Source: UBA6522 sp965262365
GTDB lineage: Bacteria > Pseudomonadota > Gammaproteobacteria > Steroidobacterales > Rariloculaceae
Assembly (NCBI GenBank): GCA_965262365.1
Contig: OZ253541.1
Coordinates: 3,596,001 to 3,660,000 of the forward strand
DNA length: 64,000 bases
Direction: 5' to 3'
The position numbers and the translations under genes were made by a program. Below, in pieces: positions 53,043 to 61,411 of this stretch. The notes beneath the pieces are model-generated. The model saw only the letters and a program-made list of their open reading frames with translations. It made no database searches and was not told the DNA's origin. Every line of letters begins with the position of its first letter. Within the stretch, counting starts at the first letter, position 1.

Positions 53043-54443
53043 CTACGCGATTGTTCCACGCAAGCCCATGGCTGACCAGTGTGGAACCATGATGGCAGCG
53101 GCGTCGGCGAGTCCTTCCGCAAACTCCGCGATGGCGTGCGCAGACTCCGGGTCCGCACCGGCGCAAGCGAGGTTCGCTGCGCACTTGCTCCGCAGTTCCT
53201 CGCGCCCGAGGGGCTCACGCGCCCCGCCCCGGAGGTGGGGTTGCTCCACCTCGACCACGCGGCCGTCGGTGAGCGTCGCGCGAATCCTTCCCGTGTAGTT
53301 GTGTGGATATTCGTCGTGGGGATCGATCTCGTAGTGGACGCGCTCAGCCAATGAGAGCAGGTCGGGATCCCGAATCGCTTCGGCACTGAACTCGGCGAGG
53401 CCCGCGCCGCCGCGCAGGAAGCCAGCTGCGATGCAATACGGCGTGCTGAACTTCGCCGCATACGCGCTGGGCGGCCTTCGCTTGAGTGCGAGCGGTTCCC
53501 ACAACCGATGGACCGTCCCCTCGCCCACGTAGCACCTGAGTTCGACGATGTCGGCGGCGCGGATGCCGCGTTTCGCCAGATCGACTGCGCAATCGACAAA
53601 GGGCTGGGTCATCGTGCCGCATGCATGAGGTTTGAACGCCAGGCGCACCGATTCCCAGCGTGCGCCAAGGTCGGCAGTCACCGTTGCGGGATCCGGCTCG
53701 ACCGAAGGCGCGAACGCACGGAAGAATCCATGTTCGCCCTCGAATACCGTTGCCGGGCCCTTGAAGCCCGATCGCCCCATCGCCGCGGCACGCAGACCGG
53801 ACTGCGCCGCCCAACCGGCGTGCATGCGCTTGGTCCAGGAGCCGTCCGCCAGGTACTCGATAATGCCCGACGCCATGCTGCCGGCGATGCCGAGTGCATT
53901 GGCGGTCGCTCGCGGGGCCATACCCGTTGCGGCAGCGACCGCGGCCGTGGCGCCCATCGCACCGAGCACCGCGGTCGGGTGGAATCCCGCGGCGTGCACG
54001 CCCTTTTGCACGGCGAGCCCAAGCCGGCACATCAGTTCCTGGCCAACGGCCATCCCGCGCAAGGCATCGCTGCCGCTCAGGCGCTGCGCCTCGGCCACCG
54101 CGAGCACGGCGGGAACGACGACGGAACCCGGATGCACGGGACAACCCTCGAAGGTATTGTCGAAGTCCTCTCCGTGGGCGGCGGTGCCGTTGATCATCGC
54201 CGCCGCCCCGGCGTCGCGGGTGACTTGCGATCCGATGACCGTGCAGGGCCCGTCGGCCGTCCAGGACTGGAGCAGCGCCGAGACGTAGTCGGTTTCACGC
54301 GCGGCGAATGCGAGCCCAAGGGTGTCGATGACCGTGTCGATGCATGCATCCACGACGGGTGCCGGAAGGTCGCTCGTCTCCAATCCCGCGATCCATCTAC
54401 TCAGCGTGTCCGCGACCGGCGGTTCATGACGATTCAGGTTCAT
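53043..54443 (-). CDS. MmgE/PrpD family protein
   Basis: The ATG at 54443 overlaps the TctA stop (ATGA), which decides the start against a longer upstream frame. The 466-residue protein has the all-helical N-terminal domain (VDACIDTVIDTLGLAFAARE, MINGTAAHGEDFDNTFEG, HPGSVVVPAVLAVAEA), a central FHPTAVLGAMGATAAVAAA, and the C-terminal lid with RLAFKPHACGTMTQPFVD. This is the 2-methylcitrate dehydratase/aconitate-decarboxylase superfamily, acting on di- and tricarboxylates. Coupling to a tricarboxylate transporter supports a role in degrading the imported acid. Confidence 0.92.
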   Translation of the reverse strand: MNLNRHEPPVADTLSRWIAGLETSDLPAPVVDACIDTVIDTLGLAFAARETDYVSALLQSWTADGPCTVIGSQVTRDAGAAAMINGTAAHGEDFDNTFEGCPVHPGSVVVPAVLAVAEAQRLSGSDALRGMAVGQELMCRLGLAVQKGVHAAGFHPTAVLGAMGATAAVAAATGMAPRATANALGIAGSMASGIIEYLADGSWTKRMHAGWAAQSGLRAAAMGRSGFKGPATVFEGEHGFFRAFAPSVEPDPATVTADLGARWESVRLAFKPHACGTMTQPFVDCAVDLAKRGIRAADIVELRCYVGEGTVHRLWEPLALKRRPPSAYAAKFSTPYCIAAGFLRGGAGLAEFSAEAIRDPDLLSLAERVHYEIDPHDEYPHNYTGRIRATLTDGRVVEVEQPHLRGGAREPLGREELRSKCAANLACAGADPESAHAIAEFAEGLADAAAIMVPHWSAMGLRGTIA

Positions 54444-55954
54444 CGGACTTGCCCCGTGACGGAAGCCGTGAGCCCGGACCGCCGGAAGGCCAGCCACAAA
54501 CGTGTCCCGAGCGAGCCGGCGATGAACAGCACGGCCGCGGTCAACAGACCTGCCGCGATCGGATCTTCCAGGAAAATCGAATGGTCGCCTGCGGAAAGCA
54601 CCAGGGAACGCCGATAGTTCGACTCGACCAGATATCCCAGTACCACGCCAAGCACGGCCGGCAGCAGCGGCAGACCCACAAGGCGCATGGCCCAACCGAC
54701 CGCGCCCGCCGCGAGTACCAGGCCGACGTCGAAGAGACTGGAATTGATCGTATAGATCCCGGAAAAGATCAGCGCGTAGATGAACGCCATGAGCAACGCC
54801 CTGGAGCGATTGACGAGCCAGAGGCAGACCGGCAGGATCAGGCTGCCGAGCGCCAGCAACGACAGGTTCGCGACGAATAGTCCCGTGTACAGCCCGATCA
54901 CCGCTTCGCCGTTCTCGGCGAACAGCCGTGGGCCCGGCACAAGCCCGTGAATCAACAGGCCCCCGAGCAGGATCGCTGCCGAGTTCGAGCCAGGTATCCC
55001 AAAACTCAGCAGGGGTACGAGCGCGGTGGCTGCGACGGTGTTGTTCGCGGTCTCCGGCGCGGCGATCCCTTCCGGTGAACCCTTTCCGAACTCATCCTTG
55101 AATCTGGACCAGCGGCGCGCTTCGTTGTACGACAGAAACGATGCGATGGTGCCGCCGGCGCCCGGAATCACGCCCTCCACCGTGCCGATGGAAGCCCCGA
55201 TCAATTGCGGCTTGACCAGGCGACGCCGGAGCTTGGCGCCGGGGAATCGAACCCGTGCCGCTGCGCTTGACGGGCGGCTCCACGCGGGTTCGCCAGTCTG
55301 GCGAAATAACTCGCTGACGGCAAAGAGCCCCACCATGACCAGGATCGGCGCAATGCCATCCAGCAGTTCTGCGCGGCCGAACGTGAAGCGCGATACGCCG
55401 GAGACCGGATCGGTGCCGACGGTGGCGACCATGAGTCCGAGCAGCCCGGCCGCCAATCCCTTCAGGATCGAGCGGCCGGCCAGGGATGCGATCACGCTCA
55501 GACCGAGCACGCCGAGCGCGAAGTACGACATCGGCGTAAATGCCAGAGCGAGATTCGCCAGTGGCCGCGTCAGGAGCACCAGCATCAACAACCCGATAAA
55601 TCCGCCGATCACGCCCGAATACAGCGAGATGCCCAATGCCTCCCCGCCGAGTCCCCGCTGATTCATCGCGTACCCGTCGAGCACGGTCGCTGCGGCTGCA
55701 TTGGTGCCGGGTGTCCTGATCAGTATGGCCGGTATGGAACCGCCGTACTCCGCACCGATATAGGTGGACGCCAGCAACACGATCGCCGAATTCGGCTCCA
55801 TTCCATAGGTAAACGGCAACAGCAATGCCATGCTGATGGAGGGCGAAATACCCGGCAGCGCACCGCCGAGAATGCCCCAGGCCACGCCGGCGATGGCCGC
55901 GAGTCCGAGAGGGGTGCTGACGAGCAGTTCAAGACCCTGGAGCACGCCGTCCAT
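54440..55954 (-). CDS. tctA: Tripartite tricarboxylate transporter, large permease TctA
   Basis: The 504-residue membrane protein has about 11-12 hydrophobic helices and the family signatures GILGGALPGISPSISMALLL near the N-terminus, YIGAEYGGSIPAILIRTPG, and the repeat-related GVIPGAGGTIASFLSYNEA and LSFGIPGSNSAAILLGGLL in the middle. The two G-P/A-G-rich loops mark the substrate path. It overlaps both TctB and PrpD genes by four bases, so all are translated in sequence. Confidence 0.95.
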   Translation of the reverse strand: MDGVLQGLELLVSTPLGLAAIAGVAWGILGGALPGISPSISMALLLPFTYGMEPNSAIVLLASTYIGAEYGGSIPAILIRTPGTNAAAATVLDGYAMNQRGLGGEALGISLYSGVIGGFIGLLMLVLLTRPLANLALAFTPMSYFALGVLGLSVIASLAGRSILKGLAAGLLGLMVATVGTDPVSGVSRFTFGRAELLDGIAPILVMVGLFAVSELFRQTGEPAWSRPSSAAARVRFPGAKLRRRLVKPQLIGASIGTVEGVIPGAGGTIASFLSYNEARRWSRFKDEFGKGSPEGIAAPETANNTVAATALVPLLSFGIPGSNSAAILLGGLLIHGLVPGPRLFAENGEAVIGLYTGLFVANLSLLALGSLILPVCLWLVNRSRALLMAFIYALIFSGIYTINSSLFDVGLVLAAGAVGWAMRLVGLPLLPAVLGVVLGYLVESNYRRSLVLSAGDHSIFLEDPIAAGLLTAAVLFIAGSLGTRLWLAFRRSGLTASVTGQVR

Positions 55955-56451
55955 CAGAACATTAACAACCGCGGCCAGAAGCCCGCTGGCATGTCGATGC
56001 CCAGCACCAGGTCGAAGAAGACGAAGAACAACGCGCCGCCGCCGATCGCAATGGTTGCCAGGCGCCGGTCCATGCGTTCTCCCTGGTAGATCGCGACCAG
56101 GGCGATGACCGCGACGAGCGATAACGTGTAGCCGACGAAGTCGACGACGATGACGTAGCCGATGCCGATAGCGAGCATGCCGACAGCACGAACGAGTCTC
56201 TTGCCTTCACTGCGGAAATCGCCATCCAAACCGCGGCCTGTCCCGGGGGCGAAGCGCCAGCTCAGGAGCGCCTTGACAGCCAGGGCCATGGCGAGTGCGG
56301 CAAGCGCGACCGCGTAAGCGGTGGGCAAGCCTGTCGCGCCGACTTCATCGGCGAGTGCGCTCCGGTTGATGCCGAGGCTGGCAACGTAGTATCCGCCTGC
56401 CGCCAACAGCAGCAGCAGTGCGCAGATCAGGTCTTTAGCGCGTGTGAACAA
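55954..56451 (-). CDS. tctB: Tripartite tricarboxylate transporter, small permease TctB
   Basis: The 165-residue protein has four hydrophobic helices (DLICALLLLLAAGGYYVASLG, then AYAVALAALAMALAVKALL, MLAIGIGYVIVVDFVGYTLS and GGALFFVFFDLVLGIDMP). The ending LGIDMPAG is typical of TctB. It stands between TctC and TctA with a two-base gap and a four-base overlap. Confidence 0.92.
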   Translation of the reverse strand: MFTRAKDLICALLLLLAAGGYYVASLGINRSALADEVGATGLPTAYAVALAALAMALAVKALLSWRFAPGTGRGLDGDFRSEGKRLVRAVGMLAIGIGYVIVVDFVGYTLSLVAVIALVAIYQGERMDRRLATIAIGGGALFFVFFDLVLGIDMPAGFWPRLLMF

Positions 56452-56453
56452 TC

Positions 56454-57503
56454 TTATTGGATGACACCGGAATCACGCAGAAACGCTTCCGTGTCGCTTG
56501 CAAACGCGTCGACGAATCCGGCGAAGTCAGCCTGCCCCATGAACGCCGGTGACAGCATGGCTTGAGAATAGCTGCGGCGATACTCCGGATCCTCCAGTAC
56601 CTGCTGAACGGCACGCTCCCAGGTAGCGACGATGTCCGGCGGTAACGCCCGCGGGCCCATCAGGCCGCGGAACTTGGTCACCACGATGTCGTAACCGAGC
56701 TCAAGTACGGTCGGCACTTGTGGCAGTTCCGGCAGACGAGCATCGCTGAACACGGCCAGCAGGCGCAGGTTCCCGGCGTCGAGCTGGCTGCGGATCTCCT
56801 GCGCTTCGCCAACCCCGATATCCAGCGTGCCGTTGAGCACGTTGAGGATCAGGTCGCCGCCGCCGTCATGGGTGACAATTGCCGCCGGTACGTCCGCCGC
56901 GACTCTCAGGCGTTCCAGTGCCTGGCGTTCCAACGATCCCGGTGACGCCGCGCCCCATCGACCGCGGCTGGATCTTGCCGATTCGATGACCTGCTCGAAC
57001 GTCTCGAATGGCCCACTGGCACGCGTGTAAATGACTTCCTGATCGAAGAAGATATTGACGAGGGGATCGAGGTCCTCGTGGGTATTGGCGGTCCTGCTCA
57101 GCATCGACGTGAAAATGAAACTCGGCGTCGCCGCATAGAACACACTGCCGTCAGCCGGGGCGTTTGCAAGCCGGGACACGGCGCGCGCCCCGCCGCCGCC
57201 GGGGACATGTTCGATGACGAAATCAACGCCCATTTGGGGGCCCAGATGCCGTGCCAGTTCCCTGAGGAACAGGTCGCTGCCGCCGCCCGGGCTCGAATGG
57301 GTCAACAGGATGACGACATCGTGAGGGTATGGCGTGGGGCTCGCTACGCCCAAGGGCTGCGTGCTGTCCTGGACCTGCGCTCCGTCCTGGGCCTGCGCTC
57401 CGTCCTGAGCCCAGGCGGTACCGGCGCACAGCAATGCCAGGACGCCCGCGGCCACCGTGGCCGGGACCTGCAATCCTCCACGCGTTTCGGTCGAAATACT
57501 CAC
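56454..57503 (-). CDS. tctC: Tripartite tricarboxylate transporter, substrate-binding protein (Bug/TctC)
   Basis: The 349-residue protein has a Sec signal cut near AGTAWAQ. The mature N-terminus then carries a short Gln/Asp/Gly/Ala repeat (AQDG-QAQDG-QVQDS) not seen in most Bug proteins. The binding domain shows ILLTHSSPGGGSDLFLREL, VIEHVPGGGGARAVSRLANA, AIVTHDGGGDLILNVLNG and FRGLMGPRALPPDIV. Bug proteins bind carboxylates through two water-bridged loops, here HSSPGGG and DGGGD. It is encoded directly after the SDR (four-base overlap). Confidence 0.93.
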   Translation of the reverse strand: MSISTETRGGLQVPATVAAGVLALLCAGTAWAQDGAQAQDGAQVQDSTQPLGVASPTPYPHDVVILLTHSSPGGGSDLFLRELARHLGPQMGVDFVIEHVPGGGGARAVSRLANAPADGSVFYAATPSFIFTSMLSRTANTHEDLDPLVNIFFDQEVIYTRASGPFETFEQVIESARSSRGRWGAASPGSLERQALERLRVAADVPAAIVTHDGGGDLILNVLNGTLDIGVGEAQEIRSQLDAGNLRLLAVFSDARLPELPQVPTVLELGYDIVVTKFRGLMGPRALPPDIVATWERAVQQVLEDPEYRRSYSQAMLSPAFMGQADFAGFVDAFASDTEAFLRDSGVIQ

Positions 57504-58243
57504 GGCATGAAGCGCCCACCGCTGACGTGCACCGTCTGGCCGGTCACGAACGGCTCGGCGGGGTCCGCCAGCGAGAGCACGGCGCGGGCCACGTCTGCCG
57601 GCTGACCGACGCCATACGCCGATTCATCAATGAAACGCGGAGCGGATTGCCCGGCCCTGCGATCCGTATCGATCGCCCCGGGTACCACGCAGTTCGCGCG
57701 GATGCGGCCCAACCCCTCTTCCGCCAGGGCGCGTGTCAGCCCGACCAGGCCCGCCTTGGCGGCAACCACGTGCGCGCGGTGCTTCGCCGGACGGTGCGCG
57801 CTGAGACCGCCCATATTGACTATCGCGCCGTTGCGGCTATCCGGCAAGCGTCTGAAAAGTTCGCGAGAGGTCAGGAACGCGCCCGTCATGATGACATCCA
57901 CGGTCGCCGTCCAGGCCTCGCGGCTCAGGGTGGTCAAGGGCTCGTAAGGCCGCTCGGCAGCGTTGTTGATCAGTATGGATACGGGGCCGAAACGCGATTC
58001 GATATCGCCAAAGGCGGCCATGACGTCGGCTTCGTTCTCGACCCTGACGATCCCGCCCATCGCCGCGCCTCGATCGCCGTCCAGTGCGGCGACGGCAGTG
58101 TCCAGCGCGGCCCGATCCGAACCGCCCCAAACGCACACGCGCGCGCCGGCTTCGACCAGGGCCTTCCCGATCGCCAGACCGATATTTCGGCTGCCGCCCG
58201 TCACCAGTGCGACTTCGTGTTTGAGATCAATGCGGTAGGCCAC
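57500..58243 (-). CDS. Short-chain dehydrogenase/reductase
   Basis: GTG at 58243 is taken as start because it places the Rossmann motif VALVTGGSRNIGLAIG 10 residues in, as usual for SDRs; an ATG at 58285 would add 14 residues. The protein of about 247 residues has NNAAERPYEPL (the NNAG-like motif), a Ser in NMGGLSAH, and HRAHVVAAKAGLVG. In place of the usual YxxxK it has HxxxxxxK, so the catalytic Tyr is not evident. The closing FVTGQTVHVSGGRFMP is normal. It probably oxidises or reduces the acid imported by TctCBA. Confidence 0.87.
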   Translation of the reverse strand: MAYRIDLKHEVALVTGGSRNIGLAIGKALVEAGARVCVWGGSDRAALDTAVAALDGDRGAAMGGIVRVENEADVMAAFGDIESRFGPVSILINNAAERPYEPLTTLSREAWTATVDVIMTGAFLTSRELFRRLPDSRNGAIVNMGGLSAHRPAKHRAHVVAAKAGLVGLTRALAEEGLGRIRANCVVPGAIDTDRRAGQSAPRFIDESAYGVGQPADVARAVLSLADPAEPFVTGQTVHVSGGRFMP

Positions 58244-58371
58244 GAAGGACTCTCGCCGCCAGCAAGGCGAAAGAGTGTAACCCAACCCGCGCCCACAGCA
58301 CCGGCGCTTGACACGGCGCGTGTTCTATTCGACATTCAGGTCCACAACTCAATCAAACACTGGGGAAGCTC

Positions 58372-59829
58372 ATGCGCCCATCCACACTCGGTCGATCCAA
58401 TATTTTCGCTGCGCTCGCTGCCTTGCTGCTCGCCCTGGGTTGCGGCGCGCACGCCCAGGACCCCACCGAGGGGGAAGAGGCGCTCAACATGCAACTGGTC
58501 GGGTACGACGACCTGCAGGGGCGCAGCGCCTATCAGCCCATAGTCCATCGGCAGGGTGACCGCTGGATCTCCTACATCGGTCATCATGCCGGCCGCCATG
58601 AGAACCCCCTCACCGGAGAAGACGAGGGCAACGGCACCTCGATCGTCGACGTGACCGACCCGGCAAATCCTCAATACCTGTTTCACATCCCGGGCGGCGA
58701 CAGCGACGGCGACACCGAAGCGCAGATGGTACGGGTTTGCGACGGCAGCGATCTCCCCAATGGCGTCGATGGCAATTACTACCTGCTGCGCGCGGTCGGT
58801 CGAAACGGCCACCAGGTCTGGAACGTCACCACGCCGGAGAACCCGTCGATGATGTCCTGGATGGAGCCGGAAGGGCTCGTCGATACCCACAAGAACTGGT
58901 GGGAATGCGATACCGGCATCGCCTACCTGGTATCCGGTGTGGAAGGCTGGGCGACGCGGCGCATGACCCAGGTTTACGATCTCTCCGATCCCGGCGAGCC
59001 GCGCTTCATTCGCAATTTCGGACTGCCGGGACAGCAGCCGGGCGCGCCCAATCACGAGGAAATGGGCCGCCACGATTTGCATGGCCCCATCGCAATCGGT
59101 AACCGAATCTACTTCGGATACGGGACGTTTCTGGATGGTGTCATCCAGATCGTCGATCGCGACAGATTGATACGCGGCAATCCGGCGCTGGCCGACCCAT
59201 TCGAGCCCACGGACGAGAACCTGGAATACCCGGTCATCTCGACCATGTACACGGGACCGCGGCTGGGCGCGCACACGGCGTTTCCGGTTCTCGGCATCGA
59301 AGTGCCCGAGTTTGCCGACAACTCCGAAGGCCAAACCCGCGACATGCTCCTGGTCGTCGGCGAATCGCTCCGCAACGAATGCCTGGAAAACCGGCAGATG
59401 ATGTACATGGTGGACATCACCGACGAGACCAGGCCGTGGCCGGTGGGGAACTTCCAGGTCCCGGAGGAGAGCGGCAATTTCTGCGAGCGCGGCGGGCGAT
59501 TCGGCACCCACTCATCGAACGAAAACATGACGCCGATCTACTACGGCAAGATCGTCTTCCTGGCCTATTTCAACGGCGGAATCCGGGCCGTGGACATTCG
59601 CGATCCGTGGTCGCCGCAGGAAATCGGCTTTTACATTCCCGCCATCAACGAGCGCACGACCCAGCGCTGCATCACCGTGGAAGGAGCCGAGCGGTGCAAG
59701 CGGGCCATCCAGACGAACAACCTGGACGTGGACGATCGCGGCTATGTCTATGCCGCCGATCGCGCCAATACGGGACTGCACATCGTCGAGTTGATCGGCG
59801 CGGCGCGGGACATCGCCGACTTGCCGTGA
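58372..59829 (+). CDS. Secreted LVIVD-repeat (beta-propeller) protein
   Basis: The 485-residue protein has a signal peptide (IFAALAALLLALGCGAHAQ). Repeats of the form TSIVDVTDPANPQYLFHIPGG, TQVYDLSDPGEPRFIRNFG and RAVDIRDPWSPQEIGFYIP then recur, the LVIVD motif of propeller proteins. Cys residues in WWECDTG, RNECLENRQ, FCERGG and RCITVEGAERCKRA may form disulfides. No catalytic motif is known for the family. Its stop overlaps the start of a small exported-protein gene (GTGA). Confidence 0.85.
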   Translation: MRPSTLGRSNIFAALAALLLALGCGAHAQDPTEGEEALNMQLVGYDDLQGRSAYQPIVHRQGDRWISYIGHHAGRHENPLTGEDEGNGTSIVDVTDPANPQYLFHIPGGDSDGDTEAQMVRVCDGSDLPNGVDGNYYLLRAVGRNGHQVWNVTTPENPSMMSWMEPEGLVDTHKNWWECDTGIAYLVSGVEGWATRRMTQVYDLSDPGEPRFIRNFGLPGQQPGAPNHEEMGRHDLHGPIAIGNRIYFGYGTFLDGVIQIVDRDRLIRGNPALADPFEPTDENLEYPVISTMYTGPRLGAHTAFPVLGIEVPEFADNSEGQTRDMLLVVGESLRNECLENRQMMYMVDITDETRPWPVGNFQVPEESGNFCERGGRFGTHSSNENMTPIYYGKIVFLAYFNGGIRAVDIRDPWSPQEIGFYIPAINERTTQRCITVEGAERCKRAIQTNNLDVDDRGYVYAADRANTGLHIVELIGAARDIADLP

Positions 59830-60149
59830 ATTTGCACGCATCCATCGGGCTAATTTCTTCCATGGCTGCCCTGCTCTGGGGAGCGGCGTTGGTCCCCGTC
59901 GCCGGCTGGGCTCATTGGGAAGGGTTAGCGGCGGCCGATCCTTCGACACCGGCCGCCTTGCTGAGGTTCGAGAGCGCCGCCGCCGGCTACACCGACTCGC
60001 CGGTCGTGCCGGAATCCTGGCCGGCGAGATTCGAAGTGGACGGCCAGCCGGGGGTACCGGACCGGCCTTCCGCGGACGAAGGCGGCACCGTCGATCACTC
60101 CGAGCACGCATCCGCCGCGCAAGCCTCGCCGGCCTCGATACCTCGATGA
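59826..60149 (+). CDS. Small exported protein of unknown function
   Basis: A GTG start at 59826 overlaps the LVIVD stop, and the stop overlaps the next gene's ATG (ATGA), which supports this 107-codon frame. The N-terminus is a good signal (NLHASIGLISSMAALLWGAALV, split here by Met), cut near VAGWAHW. The mature part has no Cys. It contains SAAAGYTDSPVVPESW and ends in a His/Ser/Ala-rich tail (DHSEHASAAQA). Operons with a TolC-type protein and a multicopper oxidase often hold small periplasmic proteins linked to copper handling; this is only an analogy. Confidence 0.6.
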   Translation: MNLHASIGLISSMAALLWGAALVPVAGWAHWEGLAAADPSTPAALLRFESAAAGYTDSPVVPESWPARFEVDGQPGVPDRPSADEGGTVDHSEHASAAQASPASIPR

Positions 60150-61399
60150 CGCTGCCGGCGCTGCGCGCGGCCGTCGTCGGATTTTGGGCGGCGACCGCCC
60201 TCGGCGTTGCAACCGCGATGAGCGGATGCGCGTCCGGACCTCCCGCGATGGGCGATGCCGGCGGCCTCGCGGCAGAGTCGCAGGCGTTGCCGTCCGAACC
60301 TCCGCCCCTGACGGCCGAGCAGCAGGCCCTGCTCGAGCGCAGAACACAACGTATCGACGAACTGCTTGCAGAACCCCTGAGCGCCGAGATCGCCGCGGAG
60401 ATTGCGATACTGCAGAACCCCGCGGTGGAACGCGCGCTCGAGACCCTCGGCATGCCGGGCTTCGACCGCCTGCTGTTGGCGTATACGATCAATCCGGCCT
60501 TCAACAATGGCCAGCCGCCGAGCACGATGGAGACCCGGATCGAGCGACCGCTTTCGGTCAACGCAATGACCTGGGTCAGCGTTCCGGCGCTCGCCGCTGA
60601 CTTCACCACCGACGATCGCAGTCCACGCCTGCAGGCGGCCGATGAAATCGTAGCACTCCTGTTTGCCGCGCGGCGGGCCTGGGTCCAGACCGTAGCCGCG
60701 CGGGAGTCGCAGCGCTACCACGAGGACGTTGCCGCAGCGGTCGAGGCAGGCCGCGACATCATGCAGGGCATGCGACAGGTGGGCAACGCTTCCGAACTTG
60801 AATTGCTGCGGGCTCAGACCCTGTATGCCGATGCGGTCGCCAACCTGACCACTGCGCAGCTCGCCGCCGCGGTCGAACGGGAACGGCTGGTGCAGACTCT
60901 CGGGCTGTGGGGCGCGGATGCCGAGCGGGTGCAATTGCCCGAGCGCCTTCCGGACCTGCCACCGGCTGCGATCGGCCCCGACGGCCTTGAAGACCGTGCC
61001 GTGGCGCAGCGCTTCGATGTTCGCGCAGGCAGAATCGAAGGCCTTGCCGGCGAGGCCGGCGTGAATGCCAGGACCGACGTGCGTACGGCGTGGCTCGCGT
61101 ACCGCGCCTCATACGATCTGGCCCGGCATGCGCGCGATGCGTTGGTACCCCTGGCGCGCCGAACTTCATCCGAACAACTGAAACTCTACAACGGCATGCT
61201 CATCGACGTATTCGGTCTCGTGGCCGATGCGACGGCGAGAATCAACGCGGTAAACGCCGCGCTGGAGGCCCAGCGCAATTTTTGGCTCGCCGAGGTGGAG
61301 TTGCAACGGGCCATGTCGGGGGTCGGCATTGCGGCGGGAACGGTGCAACCGTCCGCACAAGGCGGGTTCAGGCCCGGGACTGCCTATCATGTTCACTGA
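60146..61399 (+). CDS. TolC-type outer-membrane efflux lipoprotein
   Basis: The ATG at 60146 starts a lipoprotein signal with lipobox-like TAMSGCASG. The 417-residue protein is mostly helical with the periodic Ala/Glu/Arg/Gln pattern of outer-membrane factors. SELELLRAQTLYADAVANL in the first repeat and SSEQLKLYNGMLIDVFGLV, then EAQRNFWLAEVELQRAM, in the second fit this pattern. It would form the outer-membrane channel of an efflux pump. No pump is in this operon, but the MacAB-like genes at 42.7-49.7 kb lack a channel. It precedes a multicopper oxidase by 12 bp. Confidence 0.88.
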   Translation: MTLPALRAAVVGFWAATALGVATAMSGCASGPPAMGDAGGLAAESQALPSEPPPLTAEQQALLERRTQRIDELLAEPLSAEIAAEIAILQNPAVERALETLGMPGFDRLLLAYTINPAFNNGQPPSTMETRIERPLSVNAMTWVSVPALAADFTTDDRSPRLQAADEIVALLFAARRAWVQTVAARESQRYHEDVAAAVEAGRDIMQGMRQVGNASELELLRAQTLYADAVANLTTAQLAAAVERERLVQTLGLWGADAERVQLPERLPDLPPAAIGPDGLEDRAVAQRFDVRAGRIEGLAGEAGVNARTDVRTAWLAYRASYDLARHARDALVPLARRTSSEQLKLYNGMLIDVFGLVADATARINAVNAALEAQRNFWLAEVELQRAMSGVGIAAGTVQPSAQGGFRPGTAYHVH

Positions 61400-61411
61400 C
61401 GAGCGCTTCGC

